The notes below the pieces were generated by a model that was not told where the DNA came from, did no database searches, and saw only the letters and a list, made by a program, of their open reading frames with translations. From positions 1 to 42,371 of the forward strand of contig JACPLQ010000012.1 in the NCBI GenBank assembly GCA_016186435.1: DNA of 42,371 nucleotides, written 5' to 3'. Positions 1-6,155 of the stretch are shown piece after piece. Both the position numbers and the translations under genes were made by a program. Within the stretch, counting starts at the first letter, position 1. Each line of letters begins with the position of its first letter. The stretch is from Candidatus Nomurabacteria bacterium. GTDB taxonomy: Bacteria > Patescibacteriota > Minisyncoccia > Phycocordibacterales > UBA9973.

Positions 1-93
1 TCGGCACCTCGATGTCGGCTCACCTTAGCGCGGCGGTGGAGAAGCTGCCAAGCGTTTGGCTGTTCGCCAATTAAAAAGGTACGCGAGCTGGGT
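1..93 (+). rRNA. 23S ribosomal RNA, exon 1 (partial; 5' end outside window)
   Basis: This is the peptidyl-transferase part of domain V of the large-subunit rRNA. It contains the conserved stretches GATGTCGGCTC, GGCTGTTCGCC and ACGCGAGCTGGGT, which align with E. coli 23S up to about U2584. The gene starts upstream of the window. The exon stops at the T at 93, where the conserved sequence is broken by an intron and resumes more than 1.2 kb later. Confidence 0.95.
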
Positions 94-1308
94 AAGGATT
101 CATGAGCCCAGCTGAAGACGATCTGCGAGAATAAATAAAAGATAAAAAATAAACTGACTCATAACGGTGAAGTCCGGTTGTATGTGGTAAAATATATACA
201 ATGGATAATATCGTGGGAAGATTACAATCTGCATTTCCAGCACATCAGCTTGATGTGATTATAGGGTCATTGTTAGGTGATGCTCGGCTTGAATGCCGGT
301 CTAAAGGAATACGAGCAAAATATACAGCTCGCTTTAGAGTGCATCACGGGTATAAACAGAAAGAGTATGTCTGGTGGAAGTATGAGGTACTTAAGAATTT
401 AGTTTCAAAAGAGCCAAAAGAAATATCTTGGACAAACAAGAAACGAAATCTTCACGAAGTATCGTGGTACTTTCATACAAAAAGCTTGAAAGACTTCGGA
501 ATCATTCACAACATTTTTTACAAAAATGGAGTGAAAAAGTTTCCTACAGAAATACTCCCGATTTTTTCTGACAGAATGTTGGCTGTGTGGTATATGGATG
601 ATGGTTCCAATAATCACGGAAACGTGACTTTGAGCACCCACTCATTTTCTTTAGAAGATCAAAAAATAGTTGTCGACTTTCTAAAAGAAAAATATCAGAT
701 ATCACCAACAGTTGTTAAGGATAGAAGTCAATGGAAAATTTCAATTGGCAGTCACGATTATGATCGTTTCCTCTCAATTGTTTCTCCATTTGTTCCAAAA
801 GCAATGAACTATAAGATTGATAATCCCCGTATCGACTTGTCTGTGAAAATGGACAGAGTGGGCTAGGAGGCTTGCTAACACGTCAGTTCCAGAATAGGAG
901 AATTTTGGAAAAGGTATAGTCAGTACCGTTAGTAATAATGGAAGGAACGTCAGACCGTAGAGAAGTTTTTAATAGACTTTTCTACAATCTGAATCCTCAG
1001 GGGAAAATAAAACTGTTATAAAACTGAAACCAACCATGTGCATTAAATTGCACCCACGGCGGCTATGTATAGAAATATATATATAGGCAAGCTAACTTAT
1101 ATCGGCGAAATCCTAATTCACAAAAAATGAATGGACAACGCCGAGGGAAGGATTAGTGACTAGTAACTAGTTGCCAGTGCCTAGTAGTAAATTACTAGAA
1201 CCTAGAACCTATAAACTAGAACCTAATTCGCCCGTAGAGACTGAATGTTAGCGTTCTCCAAAAGAAATTTTGAAGAATATGTCACAGTCCAATCCTCACA
1301 GTAATGTG
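94..1308 (+). ncRNA. Group I-type intron in 23S rRNA (E. coli position about 2584), carries a homing endonuclease
   Basis: The 5' splice site fits a group I P1 helix: exon bases 87-93 (GCTGGGT) pair with intron bases 106-112 (GCCCAGC), with the expected U-G wobble at the splice site. A P7-like pairing is visible between TGACT (155-159) and AGTCA (918-922); the latter lies in an S-like element AAGGTATAGTC (911-921). The endonuclease ORF lies between these two elements, as expected for an ORF in the P8 region. The 3' splice site is less certain: placement after G1308 is my best guess (range about 1306-1311) from where E. coli-like 23S sequence resumes. About 390 nt follow the S element, unusually long, and hold stems (for example TCGGCG with CGCCGA near 1100-1145) and TAGAACCTA repeats. 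The subgroup was not assigned. Confidence 0.82.
201..866 (+). CDS. LAGLIDADG homing endonuclease, intron-encoded
   Basis: The 221-residue protein has two LAGLIDADG-type motifs: LDVIIGSLLGDARL near residue 20 and RMLAVWYMDDGS near residue 127, the layout of a monomeric two-repeat enzyme of the LAGLIDADG_2/LADA class. Such enzymes cut intronless alleles of the host gene and drive intron spread, and some also act as splicing maturases. The acidic residues of both motifs (D in LLGD, DD in MDDG) are present, so it is probably active. The ATG at 201 lies 7 nt after a TGG-TAAAAT box (188-193), so it may have its own promoter and a leaderless transcript rather than depending on rRNA transcription. 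It fits wholly inside the 23S intron. Confidence 0.92.
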   Translation: MDNIVGRLQSAFPAHQLDVIIGSLLGDARLECRSKGIRAKYTARFRVHHGYKQKEYVWWKYEVLKNLVSKEPKEISWTNKKRNLHEVSWYFHTKSLKDFGIIHNIFYKNGVKKFPTEILPIFSDRMLAVWYMDDGSNNHGNVTLSTHSFSLEDQKIVVDFLKEKYQISPTVVKDRSQWKISIGSHDYDRFLSIVSPFVPKAMNYKIDNPRIDLSVKMDRVG

Positions 1309-1610
1309 AAACGCAGATGCGTGAGACAGGTTGGTCTCCTATCTACTGCACTCGTTGATTCTTGAGAAGATTTGCGCTCAGTACGAGAGGACCGGCGTGA
1401 ACTGACCTCTGGTGTACCTGCTGTTCTGCCAAGAGCATTTGCAGGGTAGCTATGTCGGGAATGGATAACCTCTGAAAGCATCTAAGAGGGAAGCCAGCTT
1501 CAAGATTAGGAATCGTTAAGAACCGTAGGAGATGACTACGTTGATAGGCTTTAGGTGTAAGTCCCGTAAGGGATTGAGCCGAGAAGTACTAATGTTTCGA
1601 TTCCTGTTAA
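1309..1610 (+). rRNA. 23S ribosomal RNA, exon 2 (3' end of the gene)
   Basis: E. coli-like 23S sequence resumes at GTGAGACAG (about 1321) and continues through the sarcin-ricin loop AGTACGAGAGGACC (about 1380) to the 3' terminal region GAGAAGTACTAATG (1581-1594). The 3' end at about 1610 is estimated from the distance after GTACTAATG in E. coli. The first bases after the intron differ from the E. coli helix 93 strand, so the exon start may be off by a few bases. Confidence 0.93.
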
Positions 1611-1627
1611 GAAATTTGGAAATCACA

Positions 1628-1656
1628 CCCCGTAAAGTCGCAAAGCGACCACGGGG
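1628..1656 (+). other. Hairpin just after 23S (processing stem)
   Basis: CCCCGT (1628-1633) pairs with ACGGGG (1651-1656), and inside it GTCGC (1637-1641) pairs with GCGAC (1645-1649). There is no T-run after it, so it looks like an rRNA processing structure rather than a terminator. Confidence 0.6.
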
Positions 1657-1707
1657 ACCAAGAAAGAAAAGACAAAATTCATAAACTTTGTAGAGGAAGT
1701 TCTTTTT

Positions 1708-1808
1708 GGGGCACGTTTGCGCGATCCGGGTAACTGACGATGTTTGTCGCGAAACGAATCCTGCGCGTAGCAGGATTGTGAGGGATATGACACCTCGTTG
1801 CCCCACCA
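1708..1808 (+). ncRNA. tRNA-like structured RNA A in the 23S-5S spacer, ends in CCA
   Basis: GGGGCA (1708-1713) pairs with TGCCCC (1799-1804), followed by A and CCA (1805-1808), which is the end of a tRNA. An 8-bp hairpin, AATCCTGC/GCAGGATT (1757-1777, 5-nt loop), resembles a long variable arm. A partly paired GAGG/CCTC stem (1780-1796) sits where a T-arm would be, but its loop is not a canonical TTCRA loop, and I cannot place a convincing D-arm or anticodon. It may be a decayed tRNA, a tRNA-like processing signal or an unknown RNA. Confidence 0.4.
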
Positions 1809-1813
1809 AATTT

Positions 1814-1976
1814 GGTAGCGTAGCTTAAAAAAGAATTGCGTCTCAGTGTGCGGGGGTACTTACCGACTCCTACGGCTGCTCTCCCCGCCCGAGCTTGGGA
1901 TCTTACCAGAGGTCCGCAACTCTAAAGCTTCTCTGTCGCAATCAGAGAAATGTAGGTCCAAGTCCTGCCGCTACCA
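1814..1976 (+). ncRNA. tRNA-like structured RNA B: candidate tRNA-Cys(GCA) with a 98-nt insertion in the D-loop
   Basis: A full tRNA frame is visible: acceptor GGTAGCG (1814-1820) with CGCTACC (1969-1975), D-stem GCTT (1823-1826) with AAGC (1925-1928), anticodon stem CTCTG/CAGAG (1931-1935, 1943-1947) with loop TCGCAAT, and T-arm GTAGG/CCTGC around TCCAAGT. Anticodon GCA would read Cys. The D-loop (1827-1924) is about 98 nt instead of about 8 and folds on its own (GCGGGG with CCCCGC). The anticodon loop has C at position 33 and the T-loop has C at 55, both normally U. It could be a tRNA with an intron-like insertion, a pseudogene or a tRNA mimic. No CCA is encoded. Confidence 0.4.
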
Positions 1977-2053
1977 AACTATCTGCCGAAACAATTGTTT
2001 CGGCTCCTCTACAAAGTTTATGAATTAGAAAAGACACAAAAATATTTGAACGT

Positions 2054-2170
<117 letters not shown>

Positions 2171-2296
2171 GTGTTTAAAAAATTTTACTAAGGCAAAAGC
2201 GAAGTCCCGTACCAAGCTCTGCTTTAGTTCGGGATAGCTAGGCGCCAGAACAATATATTTGAGTTATCCATACTCTTTCCAGCGTGCTTGATTTTA

Positions 2297-2323
2297 AAAA
2301 TAGCAATGAACTTGCTATTTTTT
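2297..2323 (+). terminator. Rho-independent terminator after the rRNA operon
   Basis: AAAATAGCAA (2297-2306) pairs with TTGCTATTTT (2312-2321) around a TGAAC loop and runs into a T-tract. Between 5S and here there is a weaker hairpin (TCCCG at 2205 with CGGGA at about 2233), but no gene. Confidence 0.8.
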
Positions 2324-2334
2324 GCGTTATGTGA

Positions 2335-2340
2335 TATAAT
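2335..2340 (+). promoter_or_regulatory. Extended -10 promoter of the 60-residue ORF
   Basis: TGATATAAT at 2332-2340 is a perfect extended -10 box. The start codon is 20 nt downstream and is preceded by GGGAGGGG (2350-2357), so unlike many genes in this window this mRNA should have a real leader with a strong Shine-Dalgarno site. Confidence 0.6.
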
Positions 2341-2359
2341 GCAAGCGAAGGGAGGGGTC

Positions 2360-2542
2360 ATGTACTCTGTGATCGCTGTGGTATTCTTCATTGCTGTTTT
2401 TTTGGGGGTGTTGGAGATCGCCTCTGCGCGAGGCGATCTTGATAGATTGCGAAGGGAATTCCGGACCCTCGTCGCCAGGTTTCATCGGCGTCGGGAATTC
2501 CGTCGGGATCATCCCGACTGGAAGCCGACGCGGCATCACTAG
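2360..2542 (+). CDS. Small membrane-anchored protein, unknown function
   Basis: The 60-residue product has an N-terminal hydrophobic segment (residues 2-20) followed by an Arg/His/Asp-rich tail. I chose the ATG at 2360 because GGGAGGGG precedes it and a TGATATAAT box lies upstream; a longer TTG start at 2288 would run through the terminator. The second half of the gene is GC-rich and built from palindromes: GATCGCCT/AGGCGATC (about 2426-2448), a GAATTCC/GGGAATTC pair, and GTCGGGAT/ATCCCGAC (about 2503-2520). It may therefore be a genuine small gene, an RNA element, or a gene whose tail derives from inserted repeats. I do not recognise the family. Confidence 0.45.
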   Translation: MYSVIAVVFFIAVFLGVLEIASARGDLDRLRREFRTLVARFHRRREFRRDHPDWKPTRHH

Positions 2543-2555
2543 TTTCATCGCGGCA

Positions 2556-2600
2556 GAGCTCGGTAGGTTCGTTGTTTTATAAACGAATACCTCCGAGCTC
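2556..2600 (+). terminator. Long hairpin, probable terminator of the small ORF
   Basis: GAGCTCGG (2556-2563) pairs with CCGAGCTC (2593-2600), continuing inward through GGTTCGTT and AACGAATACC. The T-run afterwards is weak (TTAGTATTTT), so termination efficiency is uncertain. Confidence 0.5.
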
Positions 2601-2651
2601 TTAGTATTTTAGGGCGTTTATTTTCGGACATTTTTATGATACGATAACCTT

Positions 2652-3434
2652 ATGACTTGGGCGCTTAAACGGCAATTTTTGTATATAGTTATTTTTATTT
2701 TATTTATTTCGGTATTTGGAATTTTAATCCTTTATCCTTCTTTTACAAAGGCTCCTACATGTTCAGACTATAAGCAAAACGGCGATGAAAAAGGCGTAGA
2801 CTGCGGAGGTTCTTGTCTACGCGCTTGCATTGCGCAGACGGATGATATTTCTGTTATCTGGGCTCGGGCTTTTAGAGTAGTACCGGGCAGGTATAATGCC
2901 GTAGCATACATCACTAACCATAATAAAAGTTCAGCGATTCAAAAAATAAATTATAAATTTCGTTTTGGCGATACGAACAATGTTTACATTGGGAAAAGAG
3001 AGGGGAGCACGTATGTTCCTCCGGGCGGAAATTTTGCGGTATTTGAGCCGGGGATAGACGTCGGCAACTCAATTCCGGTATATGTAACTTTTGAATTTAC
3101 AGAGCCCGAAGTATGGCTGCAGGTGCCCGAGGAGAAAATAAATCAGTTAAAAGTTTTAATTTCAAATATTGAGCTAAAGGATGAAACCACTAGCCCCCGC
3201 TTATCTGCCACAATAAAAAATGATTCTCTTTTTACCATTCCGAATGTAAGCGTCATAGCAATACTGCACGAAAAGGGCGGAAATGCGATAGCGACGAGCC
3301 GGACGTTTTTATCATCTTTAGCTCCGTTCCAGAATGCAAATATTAATTTTACTTGGCCGGAACCGCTTACAGGTACTGTGGTGGAAAAAGAGCTTATTCC
3401 TATGTATGATGTGTTCTCGGCACAACTGAAATAA
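2652..3434 (+). CDS. Membrane-anchored extracytoplasmic protein with a cysteine motif, unknown function
   Basis: The 260-residue protein has a single N-terminal transmembrane helix (residues 9-29) and then a cysteine cluster, CSDYKQNGDEKGVDCGG followed by CLRAC (about residues 37-59), of the kind seen in many uncharacterised CPR surface proteins. The rest is rich in beta-strand-like segments, suggesting one or two Ig-like or immunoglobulin-fold domains outside the membrane. The cysteines could form disulfides, and a DsbB-like system is encoded later in the window. The gene lies directly upstream of rodA, separated by a 74-nt inverted-repeat element, which hints at a cell-envelope role. I have no specific function to propose. 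Confidence 0.7.
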   Translation: MTWALKRQFLYIVIFILFISVFGILILYPSFTKAPTCSDYKQNGDEKGVDCGGSCLRACIAQTDDISVIWARAFRVVPGRYNAVAYITNHNKSSAIQKINYKFRFGDTNNVYIGKREGSTYVPPGGNFAVFEPGIDVGNSIPVYVTFEFTEPEVWLQVPEEKINQLKVLISNIELKDETTSPRLSATIKNDSLFTIPNVSVIAILHEKGGNAIATSRTFLSSLAPFQNANINFTWPEPLTGTVVEKELIPMYDVFSAQLK

Positions 3435-3513
3435 TACCTGTCCCGTACTAAATTTTTGAGCAATAAACATGACCACTATAATTAACATTTTAAAATTTTA
3501 GTACTGGGATGGC
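3433..3513 (+). repeat. Inverted-repeat element upstream of rodA, copy 1
   Basis: The left half reads TCCCGTACTAAATTTTT and the right half AAAATTTTAGTACTGGGA, an inverted pair with about 40 nt between. The right half runs into the rodA start codon (GGGATGGCA). A second copy with the same outer sequences but a different centre sits in front of the HIT-family gene at 30919-30998. It may be an operator, a leader element or a miniature mobile element. Confidence 0.75.
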
Positions 3514-4639
3514 AGAAAAAGTTATCAAAAGAATAGACTGGATGCTCGTTTTTTTTATTCTTCCTATAGTTTTTGCCGGACTTGTGACCATGAAGTCTTT
3601 CGCTCCGCTTGAGGCTGCGGGGGATTTTTTCGGTAAGCAGGTTCTATGGGTAGTTATTTCTCTTACCGTATTTTTTATTTTTTCTTTTATTGATTTTCGT
3701 TTTTTGAAGCGCACAGATGTGCTGGTTTTTTTGTTTCTATCCCTAACTTCTGTACTTTTTCTGCTTTTTCTTTTAGGCAAGATTTCCAACGGCGCAAAAA
3801 GCTGGTTTGATTTCGGATTCTTTTCTTTCCAGCCTGTAGACGTTATGAAACTCGTTTTAGTGCTGGTTTTAGCAAAATATTTTTCCCGCCGGCACGTGGA
3901 AATAAGAGACGTAAAGCATATATTTATCTCCGGATTCTACGCATTTTTGCCCCTTATTTTGGTTCTTCTTCAGCCGGATTTCGGTTCGGCGATGGTTATA
4001 CTTTTTATCTGGCTCGGCATGGTATTAGTATCCGGAATTTCCAAGCTTCACTTGTTTCTGGTATTTATGGCCGGAGCTGTCGTATTTACGTCGCTTTGGT
4101 TTTTTGCCTTTGCTCCCTATCAAAAAGCTCGTATTTATAATTTTATAAATCCTGCGGCAGATATTCAAAAAACCGGCTACAATGTATTTCAGTCTACGAT
4201 AGCTGTGGGTTCGGGACAGCTCTTCGGCAAAGGATTGGGTTTTGGCACACAGTCGCGCTTAAAATTTCTGCCGGTGCCTCAGTCAGATTTCATTTTTGCC
4301 GCTTTTGCAGAAGAATGGGGATTTGTGGGCTCATTTACCATTCTTATTCTTTATGCCTTGGTGATATGGAGAATTCTGTATACAGCTTCTCTGGGCTCAA
4401 CAAACTTTGAGATACTTTTCGGCGTGGGAATTGCAATTTTCTTTATGGGGCACATACTCGTAAACGTGGGCATGAATCTCGGGCTCGTGCCTGTCACTGG
4501 AATTCCGCTTCCGTTTATGAGTTATGGCGGTTCGCATCTTTTAACAGAATTCGCCGGCTTAGGAATACTGATGAGTCAGCGTCGCTACGGCCGGCCGGCG
4601 CACAGGGATGACATGAAGAATGAATTTTTAGGAGTGTAA
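3509..4639 (+). CDS. rodA: Rod-shape-determining protein RodA, SEDS-family peptidoglycan glycosyltransferase
   Basis: The 376-residue polytopic membrane protein matches the FtsW/RodA/SpoVE (SEDS) family, which polymerises lipid II into glycan strands with a partner class B penicillin-binding protein. Visible family features include about ten hydrophobic helices, the LQPDFGSA segment (about residue 149), a KGLGFGTQSRLKFLPVPQSD region (about 243-260), AEEWGFVG, and the C-terminal GIPLPFMSYGGSHLL signature. The start overlaps the right end of the inverted-repeat element. RodA rather than FtsW is preferred from the length and the adjacent elongation-type context, but the two are hard to separate without alignment. 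Confidence 0.9.
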   Translation: MAEKVIKRIDWMLVFFILPIVFAGLVTMKSFAPLEAAGDFFGKQVLWVVISLTVFFIFSFIDFRFLKRTDVLVFLFLSLTSVLFLLFLLGKISNGAKSWFDFGFFSFQPVDVMKLVLVLVLAKYFSRRHVEIRDVKHIFISGFYAFLPLILVLLQPDFGSAMVILFIWLGMVLVSGISKLHLFLVFMAGAVVFTSLWFFAFAPYQKARIYNFINPAADIQKTGYNVFQSTIAVGSGQLFGKGLGFGTQSRLKFLPVPQSDFIFAAFAEEWGFVGSFTILILYALVIWRILYTASLGSTNFEILFGVGIAIFFMGHILVNVGMNLGLVPVTGIPLPFMSYGGSHLLTEFAGLGILMSQRRYGRPAHRDDMKNEFLGV

Positions 4640-4643
4640 TCTT

Positions 4644-4680
4644 TCGGGTGTTGGACACCTGACAGGTGTCCAACACCCGA
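4644..4680. repeat. Perfect 37-nt palindrome (GGGTGTTGGACACC family)
   Basis: An 18-nt arm starting TCGGGTGTTGGACACCTG is exactly mirrored around one central base between rodA and folD. The core GGGTGTTGGACACC recurs inside gatA (10934-10950) and inside guaA (34070-34088). Here it can act as a bidirectional hairpin. Confidence 0.85.
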
Positions 4681-4686
4681 ACAAAC

Positions 4687-5550
4687 ATGGAAACAAAAAT
4701 TATTGACGGAAAAAAGTTAAGAGAAGAAATATTGGCTAAAGTAAAAAGCGAAGTAGAAGAACTTTCTTTCAAGCCAGTTTTCTGCGATGTGCTAGTGGGG
4801 GACGATCCGGCTTCAATTCAATACGTGCAAATGAAAGGGCGAATGGCCGAAGAAGTCGGCATTGCTTTTCATAAGGCAAATTTTCCTGCCAAAATCACTA
4901 CCAATGAACTGATAAAAGAAATAAAAGTTTTAAATAAAATAGAAAACATGTGCGGTATCATTACTCAGCTTCCATTGCCAGAACACATAGACAGGCAGGC
5001 GGTGCTGGATGCTATAGACCCCAAGCTTGACGTAGATTGCTTGGGTAAAGATGCGAGCGAAAAGTTCTACAGCGGTTTAACCGCTGGGGAAGGCGGATTT
5101 CCTACGGCGCTTGCCTGTATGGCTATTTTGGATTCTTTAAATCTTGATCTGGAAAATAAGAAAATTGTAGTTCAGGGGCAGGGGCTGCTCGTTGGCAAAC
5201 CCGTGGCGGCCCTGCTTAAATTTCGCGGCCTACACCCCGAAATAATTACGAGCAAGACCGAGAATAAAGACAGAATAATTAAAGAAGCGGATATAATAAT
5301 TTCCGGTATCGGGAAGGGTAAATACGTAACTGGCGATATGATAAAAAATGGGGCAATAATAATTGACGCCGGAACTTCTGAGACTGGAAACGGCCCCGCC
5401 GACAGCGGGGTAAAAATAGTAGGCGATGTGGATCTAGAATCAGTAAAAGGCGTGGCAGAATTTGTTTCGCCAGTTCCCGGCGGCGTCGGCCCTGTCACAG
5501 TCGCCATGCTTCTCCAGAATGTATTAACAGTAGCCAAAAATTTAGTTTAA
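4687..5550 (+). CDS. folD: Bifunctional methylenetetrahydrofolate dehydrogenase/cyclohydrolase
   Basis: The 287-residue enzyme interconverts 5,10-methylene-THF, methenyl-THF and 10-formyl-THF, supplying one-carbon units for purine and fMet-tRNA synthesis. Family signatures are present: Y-x-x-x-K region YVQMKGRMAEEVGI (about residues 45-59), ITQLPLPEHI (about 97-106), the GQGLLVGKPVAALL NADP-binding loop (about 166-180) and the C-terminal PVPGGVGPVTVAMLL motif (about 262-277). I chose the ATG at 4687; a GTG seven codons earlier lies inside the palindrome. The FolD catalytic Lys appears conserved. The length is typical. Confidence 0.95.
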   Translation: METKIIDGKKLREEILAKVKSEVEELSFKPVFCDVLVGDDPASIQYVQMKGRMAEEVGIAFHKANFPAKITTNELIKEIKVLNKIENMCGIITQLPLPEHIDRQAVLDAIDPKLDVDCLGKDASEKFYSGLTAGEGGFPTALACMAILDSLNLDLENKKIVVQGQGLLVGKPVAALLKFRGLHPEIITSKTENKDRIIKEADIIISGIGKGKYVTGDMIKNGAIIIDAGTSETGNGPADSGVKIVGDVDLESVKGVAEFVSPVPGGVGPVTVAMLLQNVLTVAKNLV

Positions 5551-5571
5551 CAACATGGTATATTTATAAAT

Positions 5572-6108
5572 ATGAATGAGACAGTATTTTTCTTTTTTTA
5601 TAACCTAGCGCACCAGTCAGTTTTTTTGGACAAGGCTATTATTTTTTTTGCAAATATTTTTCCATTTGCGGTGGTTATACTTGCGGGACTTTTCTTGCTT
5701 TTTCATCACGAGATAATCAGGGCGGAAAATCCCTTCAGGGTTTTTTGGCAGAAAAAGAAAGAAATTATTAAAGTATTTGGAACGAGCTTTCTTGCTTATT
5801 TTGTTTCAGAAATTTTTAAATTCTCACTTCGTACTCTGCGTCCTTCTCTAGCTCTGCCTGATGTTTATGCGCTGTTTGCTCAGGGAGGTTATGCTTTTCC
5901 GTCCGGCCACGCCACATTTTTCTCAGCGCTCGCTTTTTCTATTTTCTTTCTGCACAAAAAAGCGGGGTATATTTTTATGGTCTTTGCGCTTTTAATCGGT
6001 CTGGCCCGAATCGTAGCTGGCGTGCATTTTCCCATAGACATCTTGGGAGGATTTATCCTCGGAGGCTTAGTGGCTTACATAGTTGCGTATTTCATAAAAA
6101 AAGCATAG
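5572..6108 (+). CDS. PAP2-family membrane phosphatase (candidate undecaprenyl-diphosphatase)
   Basis: The 178-residue membrane protein has the three phosphatase motifs of the PAP2/acid phosphatase superfamily: K-x6-RP (KFSLRTLRP, about residue 82), PSGH (about 110) and a variant of SRx5Hx3D (ARIVAGVHFPID, about 144-155), within 5-6 membrane helices. Enzymes of this type dephosphorylate undecaprenyl diphosphate or related lipid phosphates on the outer face of the membrane. Next to rodA this suits recycling of the peptidoglycan carrier lipid; a DgkA/undecaprenol kinase homologue lies at 32431. The exact substrate is inferred. Confidence 0.85.
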   Translation: MNETVFFFFYNLAHQSVFLDKAIIFFANIFPFAVVILAGLFLLFHHEIIRAENPFRVFWQKKKEIIKVFGTSFLAYFVSEIFKFSLRTLRPSLALPDVYALFAQGGYAFPSGHATFFSALAFSIFFLHKKAGYIFMVFALLIGLARIVAGVHFPIDILGGFILGGLVAYIVAYFIKKA

Positions 6109-6123
6109 AATGCTGATATATTT

Positions 6124-6145
6124 ACCTGCCTGCCGGCAGGCAGGT
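6124..6145. repeat. 22-nt perfect palindrome (CCTGCC/GGCAGG family)
   Basis: ACCTGCCTGCC is mirrored exactly, between the PAP2 gene and secD. Relatives occur in the 3' end of pyrG (26276-26297), in the genes at 31211, 33855 and 35553, and inside the cobalamin riboswitch (42245-42274). Confidence 0.85.
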
Positions 6146-6155
6146 GTCAAAAATC

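Larger units (their letters stand above)
1676..2026 (+). repeat. 22-bp perfect inverted repeat enclosing the 23S-5S spacer
   Basis: Bases 1676-1697 are the exact reverse complement of 2005-2026. In RNA they would form a long clamp around a 307-nt interior, resembling the helices that enclose mature 16S and 23S and are cut by RNase III. The interior holds two tRNA-like folds. A 20-nt perfect palindrome (1985-2004, arm GCCGAAAC, loop AATT) directly abuts the right arm. Confidence 0.75.

Noticed and set aside
1736-1780. CTGACGA followed by GAAAC in the 23S-5S spacer as a second hammerhead
   Set aside because: The segment between them does not form a proper stem II, and the residue after the putative stem III would be G, which hammerheads do not cleave.
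1296-2028. ORFs inside and after the 23S exon (both strands)
   Set aside because: They overlap rRNA and structured spacer RNA and have no protein-like features.
1708-2030. tmRNA, RNase P RNA or SRP RNA for the spacer structure
   Set aside because: None of the signature motifs I know for these RNAs (for example GGTTCGA with a coding tag, GAGGAAAGTCC, GGAAGGAAGC) is present.
2360-2542. Alternative 84-codon form starting at 2288
   Set aside because: It would begin upstream of and read through the rRNA terminator; the internal ATG has a clear ribosome-binding site.
4566-4590. CTGATGAGTC near the end of rodA, resembling a hammerhead core
   Set aside because: No GAAA partner or stem II follows, and the sequence is conserved coding sequence of rodA.
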